In this document: positions 28,738-37,672 of the stretch, one piece after another
How the letters are laid out: each line of letters starts with the position of its first letter
How positions within the stretch are numbered: the stretch's first letter is position 1
Assembly (NCBI GenBank): GCA_030682495.1
Contig: JAUXOC010000041.1
Coordinates: forward strand, 1 to 42,422
Direction of reading: 5' to 3'
Source: Alphaproteobacteria bacterium
GTDB taxonomy: Bacteria > Pseudomonadota > Alphaproteobacteria > Micavibrionales > UBA2020
Length of the DNA stretch: 42,422 bases
Position numbers and translations under genes: made by a program
Notes under the pieces: model-generated
Told to the model about the DNA's origin: nothing
The model's input: the letters and a program-made list of their open reading frames with translations, nothing else
Databases searched by the model: none

Positions 28738-28799
28738 GGCCATAAACAACAATCGCGGCGGCATGGTGCTTTCGCGGGATAAAAACGGAGACAGACGGC

Positions 28800-30026
28800 A
28801 TGCTCAAGGGTGTGGTTATTTTTACGGCGGCGGCTTCGCTCGGCGCTTATATGGTTTTCACCGGCAAACTACCGCTGCCGGGTGGCCCTGCGCAGATGCA
28901 GCAGCCCGCCATCGCGGTGGCCGCCGCGCCGGACGCCGCGCAAGCCATGCCCGCCAGTGTGGCCGTGGCGCTGTCGCGCGAAATCACCGAATGGAGCGAG
29001 TTTTCAGGCCGCCTGCGCGCCGCCGAAGATGTACAAATCCGCCCGCGCGTTTCGGGGACGGTGGATGCCGTGCATTTCAGTGAAGGCGATCTGGTTAAAC
29101 AAGGCCAAACTCTTTTCACCATCGATACGCGTCCTTACAAAGCGCTCTATGACCAAGCCGCCGCCGCGCTGAAAGGCGCAGAGGCACGCGCCGAGCTGAC
29201 GCGCAGCGATCTAGACCGCGCCGAAAAGCTGCTGGCCGAAAAAGCTGTGTCGCAGCGCGAGTTCGATGAAAAGAAAAACGCCTGGCTGGAGGCCGACGCC
29301 GCCGTTGCAGCAGGCAAGGCCGCGGTGGATCTTGCCGCGCTGGATCTGGAATATGCCGAAGTGCGCGCGCCGATTGATGGTCGTGTCGGGCGTCCCGACA
29401 TCACCGTCGGTAATACGGTACAGGCCGGACAGGGTGTGCTGACGACGCTGCAATCAATCGATCCGGTTTATGCGGATTTTGAAATGGACGAGCGCGCCTA
29501 TCTGCGCGTGCTGAAAGCCGTGCGCGGCGACGGCAGGGGCGGGGATATGCCCGTCTTGATGGCGCTGGCCGATGAAACCGAATTGACGCGTGAAGGTCGC
29601 ATCCGCTCTTTCGACAACCAGCTGAGCGGCGATTCCGGTACACTGCGCGTGCGCGCGGAATTCAAAAACGTCGATGGTCTTTTGACGCCCGGCCTCTTTG
29701 CCCGCATCCGTCTTGGCAGCCCCGAAAAATCCGCGGCTGTTCTGGTCAATGACAAAGCCATTAACACAGACCAGACACGCCGCTTTGTCTATGCGCTGGA
29801 TGATACCGGCACGGTCGGCTACCGCCCTGTGACACTGGGCAAGCTGACGGAAGACGGTCTGCGCGTGATTACCGAAGGGCTTGCCGCGGGCGACAAAATT
29901 GTGGTCAACGGCCTGATGCGTATTCAGCCCGGCATGAAAATCCAGCCGATGATGGTGCCGATGGAAACGCTCCAGTCTCCTGAAGCGCCGCCACAGGAAC
30001 AACCGCAGCAACCGCCGCAACAATAA
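28800..30026 (+). CDS. RND efflux periplasmic adaptor (AcrA/MexE-like), 408 aa
   Basis: The membrane-fusion protein links the inner-membrane pump to the outer-membrane channel. The N-terminal hydrophobic segment (about 4-20) anchors or exports it; there is no lipobox Cys. Next come the half-lipoyl motif (VQIRPRVSGTVDAVHFSEGD), a helical hairpin (about 115-180), the second lipoyl half (YAEVRAPIDGRVGRPDITVG), then the beta-barrel and membrane-proximal domain with GTVGYRPVTLG. The tail is Pro/Gln-rich (QPQQPPQQ). GGAGA precedes the ATG. It is the first of three pump genes. Confidence 0.93.
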   Translation: MLKGVVIFTAAASLGAYMVFTGKLPLPGGPAQMQQPAIAVAAAPDAAQAMPASVAVALSREITEWSEFSGRLRAAEDVQIRPRVSGTVDAVHFSEGDLVKQGQTLFTIDTRPYKALYDQAAAALKGAEARAELTRSDLDRAEKLLAEKAVSQREFDEKKNAWLEADAAVAAGKAAVDLAALDLEYAEVRAPIDGRVGRPDITVGNTVQAGQGVLTTLQSIDPVYADFEMDERAYLRVLKAVRGDGRGGDMPVLMALADETELTREGRIRSFDNQLSGDSGTLRVRAEFKNVDGLLTPGLFARIRLGSPEKSAAVLVNDKAINTDQTRRFVYALDDTGTVGYRPVTLGKLTEDGLRVITEGLAAGDKIVVNGLMRIQPGMKIQPMMVPMETLQSPEAPPQEQPQQPPQQ

Positions 30027-30087
30027 TAAGTAAAAAAACCACTTCTTTTCTTCGCGGCTCCCTGCGGGCCGGCCTTTAGGGGGCGTC

Positions 30088-33000
30088 ATGGATATCTCTA
30101 GGTTCTTTATCGACCGGCCGATTTTTGCCGCGGTTTTGTCGATTTTTATTTTCATCGCGGGCGCGGCGGCTTTGCCGACCCTGCCGATTTCGGAATATCC
30201 GAACGTTGCACCGCCTTCCGTTGTTGTGCGCGCGCAGTATCCGGGCGCCAACCCCCGCACCATCGCCGAAACGGTGGCCACGCCCATCGAAGAGCAGGTC
30301 AACGGCGTCGAGGGCATGCTTTATATGTCGTCGCAATCAACGGCAGACGGACAGATGGCGGTCACCGTCACCTTCAAAATCGGTACTGACCCCGATCTGG
30401 CGCAGCAGCTGGTGCAAAACCGCGTGCAGCAAGCCCTGCCGCGCCTGCCCGAAATCGTGCGGCAATTCGGCGTGACGACAGTCAAAAGTTCTGCCAACAT
30501 CACGCTGGTTGTGCATATCACCTCGCCCGATGGCCGCTATGATACGAATTATCTGCGCAACTTCGCCGTGCTCAACGTCAAAGACCGCGTTGCCCGTCTG
30601 AACGGTATTGGCGAGGCGATGGTTTTCGGCGGCGGTGATTACGCGATGCGTATCTGGCTGGATCCCGGCAAGCTGGCGGCGCTTGGCCTCACGGCGGGCG
30701 ATGTGGCGCTGGCCGTGCGCGAACAAAACGCGCAGGTTGCGGGCGGCGTCATCGGCGGACAGCCGCGCACCGACAAAGGCGCCTTCGAGCTTCTGGTCAA
30801 CGCACGCGGACGTTTGCAAACCGAAGAGGAATTTGGCGATATCATTCTCAAGACCAACCCCGGCGGCGGGCTTGTCCGTCTGCGCGATGTGGCGCGGCTG
30901 GAAATGGGGGCGAATACCTATGCGCTCGGCTCGCTGCTCGATAATAAACAGGCGGCGGCCATCGCCGTGTTTCAGGCACCTGAATCAAACGCGCTGCAAC
31001 TTGCCAATGACGTGCGCACCGTTATGGCGGATCTCAAAGAGAACGTCTTCCCCGAAGGTATCGATTATACCATCGTCTATGACCCGACACGTTTCGTGCA
31101 GGCCAGTATCGACGCCGTGATCTATACGCTGATCGAGGCCGTTCTTCTTGTCGTTCTGGTCGTGATCGTCTTTTTGCAGACCTGGCGTGCGTCAATCATT
31201 CCGCTGCTGGCTGTACCGGTATCGGTGATCGGTACTTTTGCCGTCATGAAGCTGCTTGGTTTCTCGATCAACAACCTGACGCTTTTCGGCCTTGTGCTAT
31301 CGATTGGTATCGTCGTCGATGATGCGATTATCGTCGTTGAAAACGTAGAGCGGAATATCGAAGAGGGCCTCAACCCGCGCGAAGCGGCCTATAAGGCGAT
31401 GCAAGAGGTATCGGGGCCGATTATCGCGACATCGCTGACGCTGGCGGCCATCTTTATTCCTGTTGCTTTTGTCAGCGGTCTGACCGGCCAATTCTATGAA
31501 CAATTTGCGCTGACGATTGCGATTTCGGTCTTTATTTCGGCTTTCAACTCGCTCACGCTCAGCCCTGCCATGGCGGCCAAACTGCTGCAAGCGCCGGATG
31601 CCGAGCCTGACCGTCTGCAGCGCGGTATTGATTTTCTGTTCGGCTGGTTCTTCCGCGGGTTCAATAAATTTTTCAAGGCGTCTTCGACCCGCTACGAAGC
31701 CACCACCGGCAGCATCGTGCGGCATAAGGTGGGCATGTTTGCCGTCTATTTTGTGCTGATCGCAGGCTCTGCCGTCTTGTTCAATATCGTGCCGCGCGGT
31801 TATGTACCGGCGCAGGATAAACAGTATCTGGTTGCCTTTGCGCAGCTGCCCTCGGGCGCGTCGCTGCAGCGTACCGAAGATGTTATCCGCCGCATGAGCG
31901 AGATTGCCATGGAAACGCCGGGTGTGCAAAATGCCGTCGCCTTCCCCGGCCTGTCGATCAACGGTTTCGCCGCCAGCTCCAGTGCGGGCATCGTCTTTAT
32001 GACGCTCGACCCGTTTGAGGAACGCAGATCGCCCGAACTTTACGGGCCGGTCATTGCCGAAGGATTGATGGGACGTCTGGGCATGGAAATCGAGGATGCT
32101 TTTGTCGGCGTCTTCCCGCCGCCTGCGGTGGATGGTCTGGGTACCATCGGCGGTTTCCGCCTGCAAATACAGGATCGTTCCGATTTGGGCAACGAAGCGC
32201 TTTATGGCGCGCTGATGGCCGCGCAGATGAAAGCATGGCAGACGCCATCACTGGCCGGTGTGTTCTCCAGCTTTCAGATCAACGTGCCGCAGCTTTTTGT
32301 CGATATCGACCGCGACCGCGCCAAGCAGCTGGGTATTCCGCTGGGGAACATATACGAGACGCTGCAGGTCTATCTCGGCTCGCTCTATATCAACGACTTC
32401 AACCGTTTTGGCCGTACCTATCAGGTCATTGCGCAGGCCGATGCGCCGTTCCGCATGGACGCCGCCGATATCGGCCAGCTCAAAACCCGCAACCTTGCAG
32501 GCGAGATGGTGCCGCTCGGCAGCGTGTTGAATGTATCGCAAAGCTATGGGCCGGATTCCGCCTCGCGTTATAATCTCTTCCGCACGGCCGAGCTCAACGG
32601 CGGCCCCGCGCCCGGTTTCTCGTCGGGTGAAGCGGAGCAGGCGATGATCGATATCCTGCGCGAAGTGCTGCCGCCCGGTATGGATTTTGAATGGACGGAG
32701 CTGAAGTATCAGGAAATCCTTGCGGGAAATACGGCGATTTTTATTTTCCCACTCTGCATCTTCCTCGTCTTCCTTGTGCTGGCGGCGCAGTACGAAAGCC
32801 TGATATTGCCGCTGGCGATTATTATGATCGCGCCTGCGGTGACGCTCAGCGCTGTCTTCGGTGTCTGGTGGAGCGGCGGCGACAACAACATCTTTACCCA
32901 GATCGGGATCTTGGTGGTGCTGGGGCTTGCCTGCAAAAACGCCATTCTGATCGTCGAGTTTGCGCGCGAGCTGGAACTGAGCGGGATGGAAACGGTCAAG

Positions 33001-33264
33001 GCCGCCATGACCGCCTGCCGCCTGCGTCTGCGTCCCATTTTGATGACGTCTTTTGCCTTCATCATGGGTGTTGTGCCGCTGGTTTTGTCGACGGGCGCGG
33101 GCGCGGAAATGCGTCAGGCCATCGGCATCACCGTGTTTTCGGGCATGATTGGCGTGACGTTTATGGGACTGTTCCTGACGCCGCTGTTCTATGTGTTCTT
33201 GCGTAAACTTTCCGGCCGCAAGCTGACCAGCTTGCATCCTGTGCCGCCTCCGAAGGTGCATTAA
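30088..33264 (+). CDS. RND multidrug efflux transporter (AcrB/MexF-like, HAE1), 1058 aa
   Basis: This inner-membrane trimer exports drugs or lipophiles using proton flow. The length and start MDISRFFIDRPIFAAVLSIF match HAE1 pumps. Twelve membrane helices with two large periplasmic loops are apparent. The proton relay is intact: D411-D412 in GIVVDDAIIVVEN and K950 in GLACKNAILIVEF. The PNVAPPSVVVRAQYPGANP and SQSTADGQMAVTVTF segments are also typical. GGGGG precedes the ATG. The stop lies one base before the outer-membrane factor gene. The substrate cannot be read. Confidence 0.96.
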   Translation: MDISRFFIDRPIFAAVLSIFIFIAGAAALPTLPISEYPNVAPPSVVVRAQYPGANPRTIAETVATPIEEQVNGVEGMLYMSSQSTADGQMAVTVTFKIGTDPDLAQQLVQNRVQQALPRLPEIVRQFGVTTVKSSANITLVVHITSPDGRYDTNYLRNFAVLNVKDRVARLNGIGEAMVFGGGDYAMRIWLDPGKLAALGLTAGDVALAVREQNAQVAGGVIGGQPRTDKGAFELLVNARGRLQTEEEFGDIILKTNPGGGLVRLRDVARLEMGANTYALGSLLDNKQAAAIAVFQAPESNALQLANDVRTVMADLKENVFPEGIDYTIVYDPTRFVQASIDAVIYTLIEAVLLVVLVVIVFLQTWRASIIPLLAVPVSVIGTFAVMKLLGFSINNLTLFGLVLSIGIVVDDAIIVVENVERNIEEGLNPREAAYKAMQEVSGPIIATSLTLAAIFIPVAFVSGLTGQFYEQFALTIAISVFISAFNSLTLSPAMAAKLLQAPDAEPDRLQRGIDFLFGWFFRGFNKFFKASSTRYEATTGSIVRHKVGMFAVYFVLIAGSAVLFNIVPRGYVPAQDKQYLVAFAQLPSGASLQRTEDVIRRMSEIAMETPGVQNAVAFPGLSINGFAASSSAGIVFMTLDPFEERRSPELYGPVIAEGLMGRLGMEIEDAFVGVFPPPAVDGLGTIGGFRLQIQDRSDLGNEALYGALMAAQMKAWQTPSLAGVFSSFQINVPQLFVDIDRDRAKQLGIPLGNIYETLQVYLGSLYINDFNRFGRTYQVIAQADAPFRMDAADIGQLKTRNLAGEMVPLGSVLNVSQSYGPDSASRYNLFRTAELNGGPAPGFSSGEAEQAMIDILREVLPPGMDFEWTELKYQEILAGNTAIFIFPLCIFLVFLVLAAQYESLILPLAIIMIAPAVTLSAVFGVWWSGGDNNIFTQIGILVVLGLACKNAILIVEFARELELSGMETVKAAMTACRLRLRPILMTSFAFIMGVVPLVLSTGAGAEMRQAIGITVFSGMIGVTFMGLFLTPLFYVFLRKLSGRKLTSLHPVPPPKVH

Positions 33265-33265
33265 G

Positions 33266-34744
33266 ATGAAAAAATTCGTCATGATACTGGCTCTCACCAC
33301 CGCGCTGGGCGCACCGCTATCGGGCTGCAATCTGGCGCCGGATTTCAAACTGCCCTCGACGGCGGCGCCCGAGACCTTTCGCGAAGCCGAAGAGCTGAAA
33401 GAAAAAGGCAAATGGAAAGTGGGCGAGCCCGCCGCGCATTTCGACCGCGGCGAATGGTGGAAAGTTTTCAAACAGCCCGAGCTGGACAAACTGCAAGCCG
33501 AAGCCGCCACCGGAAATTTGACCGTACAGGCGATGGAGGCGCGCGTACGCCAATCGCGCGCAGCGGCAGGGCAGGTGCGGTCGCAATATTTCCCCGTCAT
33601 CGACGGCAATGCCTCTGCCACGCGGCAAAAGCCCAACGCCGTGACGCGCGGCATGGCGGCAGGCAACGAACTGGCGATTGAAAACAGCCTGAAAACCGGC
33701 CTGACCTTCAGCTATGAGCTTGATCTTTTTGGCCGCGTACGCAACCGCCACAAGGCGGCGAAGGCCGAAGCGGAGAATGCCGAAGCCACGCTGCAAAGCA
33801 TGCGCCTCGCCATGCAGGCAGATGTGGCGGATCTTTATTTCCTGCTGCGCGCGCTTGACCGCGAACGGGGTGTGCTGTCGGTTTCTATCGGTCTGCGCGA
33901 AGATGCGCTGAAAATCCTCAAAAAGCGGATGGAGATCGGCTCCATCACCGAGCTGGATATCGCCGAGGCAACGGTCGACCTTGAAAACACACGCATCCAG
34001 TATCAGGATATCATCCAGCAGCGCAAGGAAGCGGAACATGCGCTCGCGCTGCTGCTCGGCAAGGCGCCGTCGGAGTTTAGCTTGAAATCTGCCGAGCTGC
34101 CGCGCCGCATTCCGGTTATTCCTTCAGGCGTACCGTCCAGCGTGCTGGAGCGCCGTCCTGATGTCACTGCCGCCCAATATAAGCTGGCGGCTGAAAATGC
34201 GCGCATCGGTGTGGTGCGTGCCTCGTTCTTCCCCAGTCTGTCACTGACGGGCAATGGCGGCGTGGAATCGGATGTGCTCTCGAACCTGTTCCGCTGGTCA
34301 AGCCGTACCTGGGCGATTGGCCCGCTCTTGACGCTGCCGGTCTTTTCGGGCGGCGCGGATGTGAAGGCGCTGGACCGTCAAAAAGCAGTTTACGAAGAAG
34401 CCGTCGCCGAATACCGCCTGTCTGTTATTGAGGCCTTCCGCGATGTTGAAAACAGCCTGTCGCGTCTGAAAAGTTTGTCGCGTCAGGCATCATCTCAGGC
34501 CGTGGCCGAAAAAGCCGCCAAACGCGCATCGGAACTGGCAGGCATGCGCTACGACAACGGCGATGTGGGCTATCTGGAGGCGATCACCGCACGGCGCGGC
34601 GCGCTTGAAACGCAGCGCAGCGGTATCCAGATTCAGGGGGCTCGTCTGCGCGAAACGGTGCGGTTGATACGTGCCATCGGCGGCAGCTGGGATCCGCCCG
34701 TTGTCGATACTGCCGCCGCCAAACCCGCCGCCAAGAAAAAATGA
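33266..34744 (+). CDS. Outer-membrane efflux lipoprotein (NodT/OprM-like), 492 aa
   Basis: This is the TolC-like channel for the pump. A lipoprotein signal peptide ends in the lipobox LSG-C21, so it is acylated. The two repeated coiled-coil/beta halves of the family are seen, with ERRPDVTAAQYKLAAENARI and ASFFPSLSLTGNGG motifs in the second half and SYELDLFGRVRNRHKAAKAE in the first. The C-terminus is an Ala/Lys tail. The start is separated from the transporter stop by one base. The stop overlaps the next gene's ATG (34741-34744), implying coupling to a cytosolic protein. Confidence 0.94.
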   Translation: MKKFVMILALTTALGAPLSGCNLAPDFKLPSTAAPETFREAEELKEKGKWKVGEPAAHFDRGEWWKVFKQPELDKLQAEAATGNLTVQAMEARVRQSRAAAGQVRSQYFPVIDGNASATRQKPNAVTRGMAAGNELAIENSLKTGLTFSYELDLFGRVRNRHKAAKAEAENAEATLQSMRLAMQADVADLYFLLRALDRERGVLSVSIGLREDALKILKKRMEIGSITELDIAEATVDLENTRIQYQDIIQQRKEAEHALALLLGKAPSEFSLKSAELPRRIPVIPSGVPSSVLERRPDVTAAQYKLAAENARIGVVRASFFPSLSLTGNGGVESDVLSNLFRWSSRTWAIGPLLTLPVFSGGADVKALDRQKAVYEEAVAEYRLSVIEAFRDVENSLSRLKSLSRQASSQAVAEKAAKRASELAGMRYDNGDVGYLEAITARRGALETQRSGIQIQGARLRETVRLIRAIGGSWDPPVVDTAAAKPAAKKK

Positions 34745-35358
34745 TGATGCGTACCGAAGGTTTAACCGATAGCGAAATCGAAGCAAGACTGCAAAGACCG
34801 GGCGCAGGTTTGCCGTGGCCGGCATTGTTGTTTGTGCGCTACTACGTCGGCCCCTATGTGGCGGCCAAAGCGGATTGGCAGGCCGAGACGGCGCGGTTTC
34901 ATGAAACCGCCGCACAGATCACGGCGATTGCCGACAAACTCGATAACGGCCAGCTGCAAAAACGCATCTTGGTGCCGCGCCTGCGCGGGCTTGAAGACAG
35001 TTCGCGCTATTGGTCGGCGGCGATGACGCTGGAGCATGTGATGATCGTCGGCACGAGCATCCGCGATATCATCATCCGCCTGTCGCAAGAACAGCTGCCG
35101 CCGGGCAAAGCCGATACCGCGCGCGTCAAGCCGCAGGGCAAACTGCCCGCGCAAACGGTCTTGGATAACTATAAATCTTTTACCGCGATGTTGATGCCGC
35201 AGATCGAATCTGCCGTGCCGCCGGAAAAACGCGATGCGAAAATGAAGATGGCGCATCCGTGGTTCGGCGCCTTCAACCTGCGCCAATGGCACTGGCTGCT
35301 GGCCGAACACAACGCCATTCATCTGCGCCAGCTGCGCGAAATTGCGGCGCGCCTGTAA
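34741..35358 (+). CDS. DinB-fold protein (DUF1569-like), 205 aa
   Basis: The product is a four-helix DinB/YfiT-like protein, predicted to bind a metal. H99 in MTLEHVMIVG and the pair H190/H194 in LLAEHNAIHLRQ form the usual His triad, and the HPWFGAFNLRQWHWLLAEHN stretch is typical of DUF1569-like members. No signal peptide is seen, so it is cytosolic. Some DinB proteins are thiol-dependent transferases; the substrate here is unknown. Three consecutive ATG codons begin at 34741, so the exact start is uncertain. It overlaps the efflux channel gene and likely belongs to the pump operon, perhaps as a detoxifying partner (inference). Confidence 0.8.
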   Translation: MMMRTEGLTDSEIEARLQRPGAGLPWPALLFVRYYVGPYVAAKADWQAETARFHETAAQITAIADKLDNGQLQKRILVPRLRGLEDSSRYWSAAMTLEHVMIVGTSIRDIIIRLSQEQLPPGKADTARVKPQGKLPAQTVLDNYKSFTAMLMPQIESAVPPEKRDAKMKMAHPWFGAFNLRQWHWLLAEHNAIHLRQLREIAARL

Positions 35359-35377
35359 AATCGGGCGCGGTCAAAAA

Positions 35378-36130
35378 TCAGATGATCTTTGCAGGTGTGC
35401 CGGCCGCGGTCGCGCCGGCGGGCACAGATTTCACGACAATGCTGCCCGCTGCGATTTTCGCGCCCGCACCGATCTCGATATTGCCGAGGATGGTGGCGCC
35501 CGCACCGATTTGCACGCCCTTGCGCACTTTCGGGTGGCGGTCTTCGGGGGCGAAGGCGCGGCCGCCGAGCGTCACGCCGTGCCAGAACAATACTTCGTCT
35601 TCCACCATGGCGGTTTCGCCAATCACAATGCCGGTGGCGTGGTCAAACATGATGCCGCTGCCAATGCGGGCGGCGGGGTGAATATCGACGGCGAAAAGGT
35701 CAGACACACGGTTCTGCACCAAAAGCGCCAGCGGGCGGCGGCCGTGATGCCACAGGTCATGCGCCAGCCGGTGGCATTGCAGCGCGTGGAAACCCTTGAA
35801 GAATAAAAACGGCCGGAGCGCATCGCAGGCGGCAGGGTCATTGTGCAGCACGGTTTGCAAATCATGCGCGATTTTGCGCGGCAGATCGGCGTCGCGGATG
35901 GTCAGCGCGGCATAGGCATCGCGGAACACGGCGGCAGGAAAATGCAGCGTTTGCAGCTTTTGCGACAGCAGGCGACCCAGCGCATCGCCGACATGTGCGG
36001 CATCCAGAATCGTTTCGCGCAGCCACGGCGCAAAGCTGGCGTCATCGGCGCAGAGTTTTTCTGCTGCACCGCGCAATGCGGGCCAGAGGTCTTGCGGGGT
36101 GGCGGCGGATAGGGCGTGTTCCTGCTTCAT
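35378..36130 (-). CDS. cysE: Serine O-acetyltransferase
   Basis: CysE acetylates serine to O-acetylserine, the carbon skeleton for cysteine. The 250-residue protein has the N-terminal helical domain and the left-handed beta-helix of hexapeptide repeats (IHPAARIGSGIMFDHATGIV, then IGAGATILGNIEIGAGAKIA). The catalytic D-H is in MFDHATG and the second His in FWHGVTLGG. ATG 36130 is used; TTG 36136 is possible. It is divergent from cystathionine beta-synthase, 156 bases away, and convergent with the DinB gene. Family members are feedback-inhibited by cysteine. Confidence 0.94.
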   Translation of the reverse strand: MKQEHALSAATPQDLWPALRGAAEKLCADDASFAPWLRETILDAAHVGDALGRLLSQKLQTLHFPAAVFRDAYAALTIRDADLPRKIAHDLQTVLHNDPAACDALRPFLFFKGFHALQCHRLAHDLWHHGRRPLALLVQNRVSDLFAVDIHPAARIGSGIMFDHATGIVIGETAMVEDEVLFWHGVTLGGRAFAPEDRHPKVRKGVQIGAGATILGNIEIGAGAKIAAGSIVVKSVPAGATAAGTPAKII

Positions 36131-36228
36131 GTTCAAGGTTTTAGCCAGTTATGCGGGGCAAGTCACGCGCAATTTTGAACGTCCATATTCATGGAAAAGC
36201 CGCGCGGAAAAGCCAAAGCCGAAAAGGT

Positions 36229-36257
36229 TTTACTTTGGGTGTAATGCTTTATAAAAT
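36229..36257 (+). promoter_or_regulatory. Putative promoter for the cystathionine synthase/lyase pair
   Basis: TTTACT (36229-36234) is followed after 17 bases by TAAAAT (36252-36257). The remaining leader of about 25 bases leaves no room for a riboswitch. Confidence 0.45.
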
Positions 36258-36286
36258 CAGCAAAATTTCAACATGAGAGATCCCGC

Positions 36287-37672
36287 ATGACCAACCAGCC
36301 GCCCGCCATTCTGGAGCTTATCGGCAATACGCCGCTTGTCGAGATCACCCGCCTCGATACCGGCCCCTGCCGCCTGTTCGCCAAGCTGGAATCGCAAAAC
36401 CCCGGCGGGTCGATCAAGGACCGCATCGCGCGCCAGATGATCGACGTGGCTGAAAAAGAAGGCAAGCTGAAACCGGGCGGCACGATCATTGAAGCCACGG
36501 CGGGCAATACCGGCCTTGGCCTCACGCTCATCGGCGGGCTGAAGGGCTACAAAGTCATTCTCGTCGTACCCGACAAAATGTCGCGCGAGAAAATTTTCCA
36601 TTGCAAAGCCATGGGCGCGGATGTGCGCGTGGCGCGCAGCGATGTTGTGCGCGGCAACCCCGAATATTATCAGGACGTGGCAGCACGTATCGCGCAGGAA
36701 ACCGGCGGTTTCTACGTCAACCAATTCGCCAACCCCGCCAACGTGGCCGCGCATTTTGAATATACCGGCCCCGAAATTTTTACGCAGATGGAAGGCGATG
36801 TGGATGCTGTCGTCTGCGGCGTCGGCTCCGGCGGAACGCTGACCGGCATCGGCAATTACATGAAAAAACATAGCCCGAAGACGGAAATGATACTGGCCGA
36901 TCCGGTCGGCTCTATCCTTGCGCCGCTGGTCAACGAGGGCAAGACGGTCGAGCCGGGCTCCTGGCTGGTCGAAGGCATCGGTGAAGATTTTATCCCCGAT
37001 ATTCTCGATATGTCTCTGTGCAAAAAAGCCTATGCGATTTCGGACGAGGAAAGCCTCGCGACCGCGCGTGAACTGCTGCTGAAAGAAGGCATTCTTGCTG
37101 GCCCATCGTCGGGCACACTGGCCGCCGCCGCCATCAAATACTGCCGCGCGCAAAAAGAGCCGAAACGCGTCGTCACGCTGATCTGCGACCGCGGCGATAA
37201 ATACCTGTCCAAAACCTTCAGCGATTTCTGGCTGAGCGAGCAGGGCTTTACGCTGCGCAAGCCCACGGGCACGATCGAAGACCTCATCATGCGCCGTCAC
37301 GACAGCGGCGATACGGTTTTTGTCCGTGCGACCGACCCTTTGAAAACCGCCTATAAACGCATGCGTTTCGCCGATGTGTCGCAGCTGCCGGTGCTGGATG
37401 AAGCGGGTAAACGTCTGGTCGGTGTTGTCGATGAAAAAACGCTCCTTAACCGCATGACACTGGGTGACAAGGGCGCGCTGATGTCCGGTATCGTTTCCGA
37501 TGTGATGCGTGAAGCCGCCCCCGTGCTGCCCAAGGAAACACCGATTGAAACCGCCGCGCCGCTTTTGCAGCAGGGCGGATCGATCATGGTCGTTGATAAC
37601 GACAAATTTATCGGCGTTGTCACCCGCGTTGATATGCTCAACCATTTTTATCTGAAAGGTCAGGTCGCCTGA
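36287..37672 (+). CDS. Cystathionine beta-synthase with two C-terminal CBS domains, 461 aa
   Basis: This PLP enzyme condenses homocysteine (or an activated serine) with serine to form cystathionine. The fold-type II catalytic domain (about 1-320) has the PLP lysine K44 in NPGGSIKDRIARQM, EATAGNTG (69-76) and the phosphate loop GVGSGGT. A tandem CBS (Bateman) module (about 330-455) follows, as in eukaryotic-type CBS enzymes, and may bind an adenosyl ligand; simple cysteine synthases lack it. AGAG precedes the ATG. It overlaps the next gene by one base (TGATG), so the two steps of reverse transsulfuration are coupled. O-acetylserine use, with cysE adjacent, cannot be excluded. Confidence 0.92.
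   Translation: MTNQPPAILELIGNTPLVEITRLDTGPCRLFAKLESQNPGGSIKDRIARQMIDVAEKEGKLKPGGTIIEATAGNTGLGLTLIGGLKGYKVILVVPDKMSREKIFHCKAMGADVRVARSDVVRGNPEYYQDVAARIAQETGGFYVNQFANPANVAAHFEYTGPEIFTQMEGDVDAVVCGVGSGGTLTGIGNYMKKHSPKTEMILADPVGSILAPLVNEGKTVEPGSWLVEGIGEDFIPDILDMSLCKKAYAISDEESLATARELLLKEGILAGPSSGTLAAAAIKYCRAQKEPKRVVTLICDRGDKYLSKTFSDFWLSEQGFTLRKPTGTIEDLIMRRHDSGDTVFVRATDPLKTAYKRMRFADVSQLPVLDEAGKRLVGVVDEKTLLNRMTLGDKGALMSGIVSDVMREAAPVLPKETPIETAAPLLQQGGSIMVVDNDKFIGVVTRVDMLNHFYLKGQVA

Noticed and set aside
32248-33666. A 472-codon minus-strand frame opposite the RND transporter and outer-membrane factor
   Set aside because: It crosses the boundary of two confident genes and carries no motif.
36137-36286. 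A SAM or SAH riboswitch before the sulfur amino-acid genes
   Set aside because: The leader after the likely -10 is only about 25 bases, and no matching conserved core is visible.
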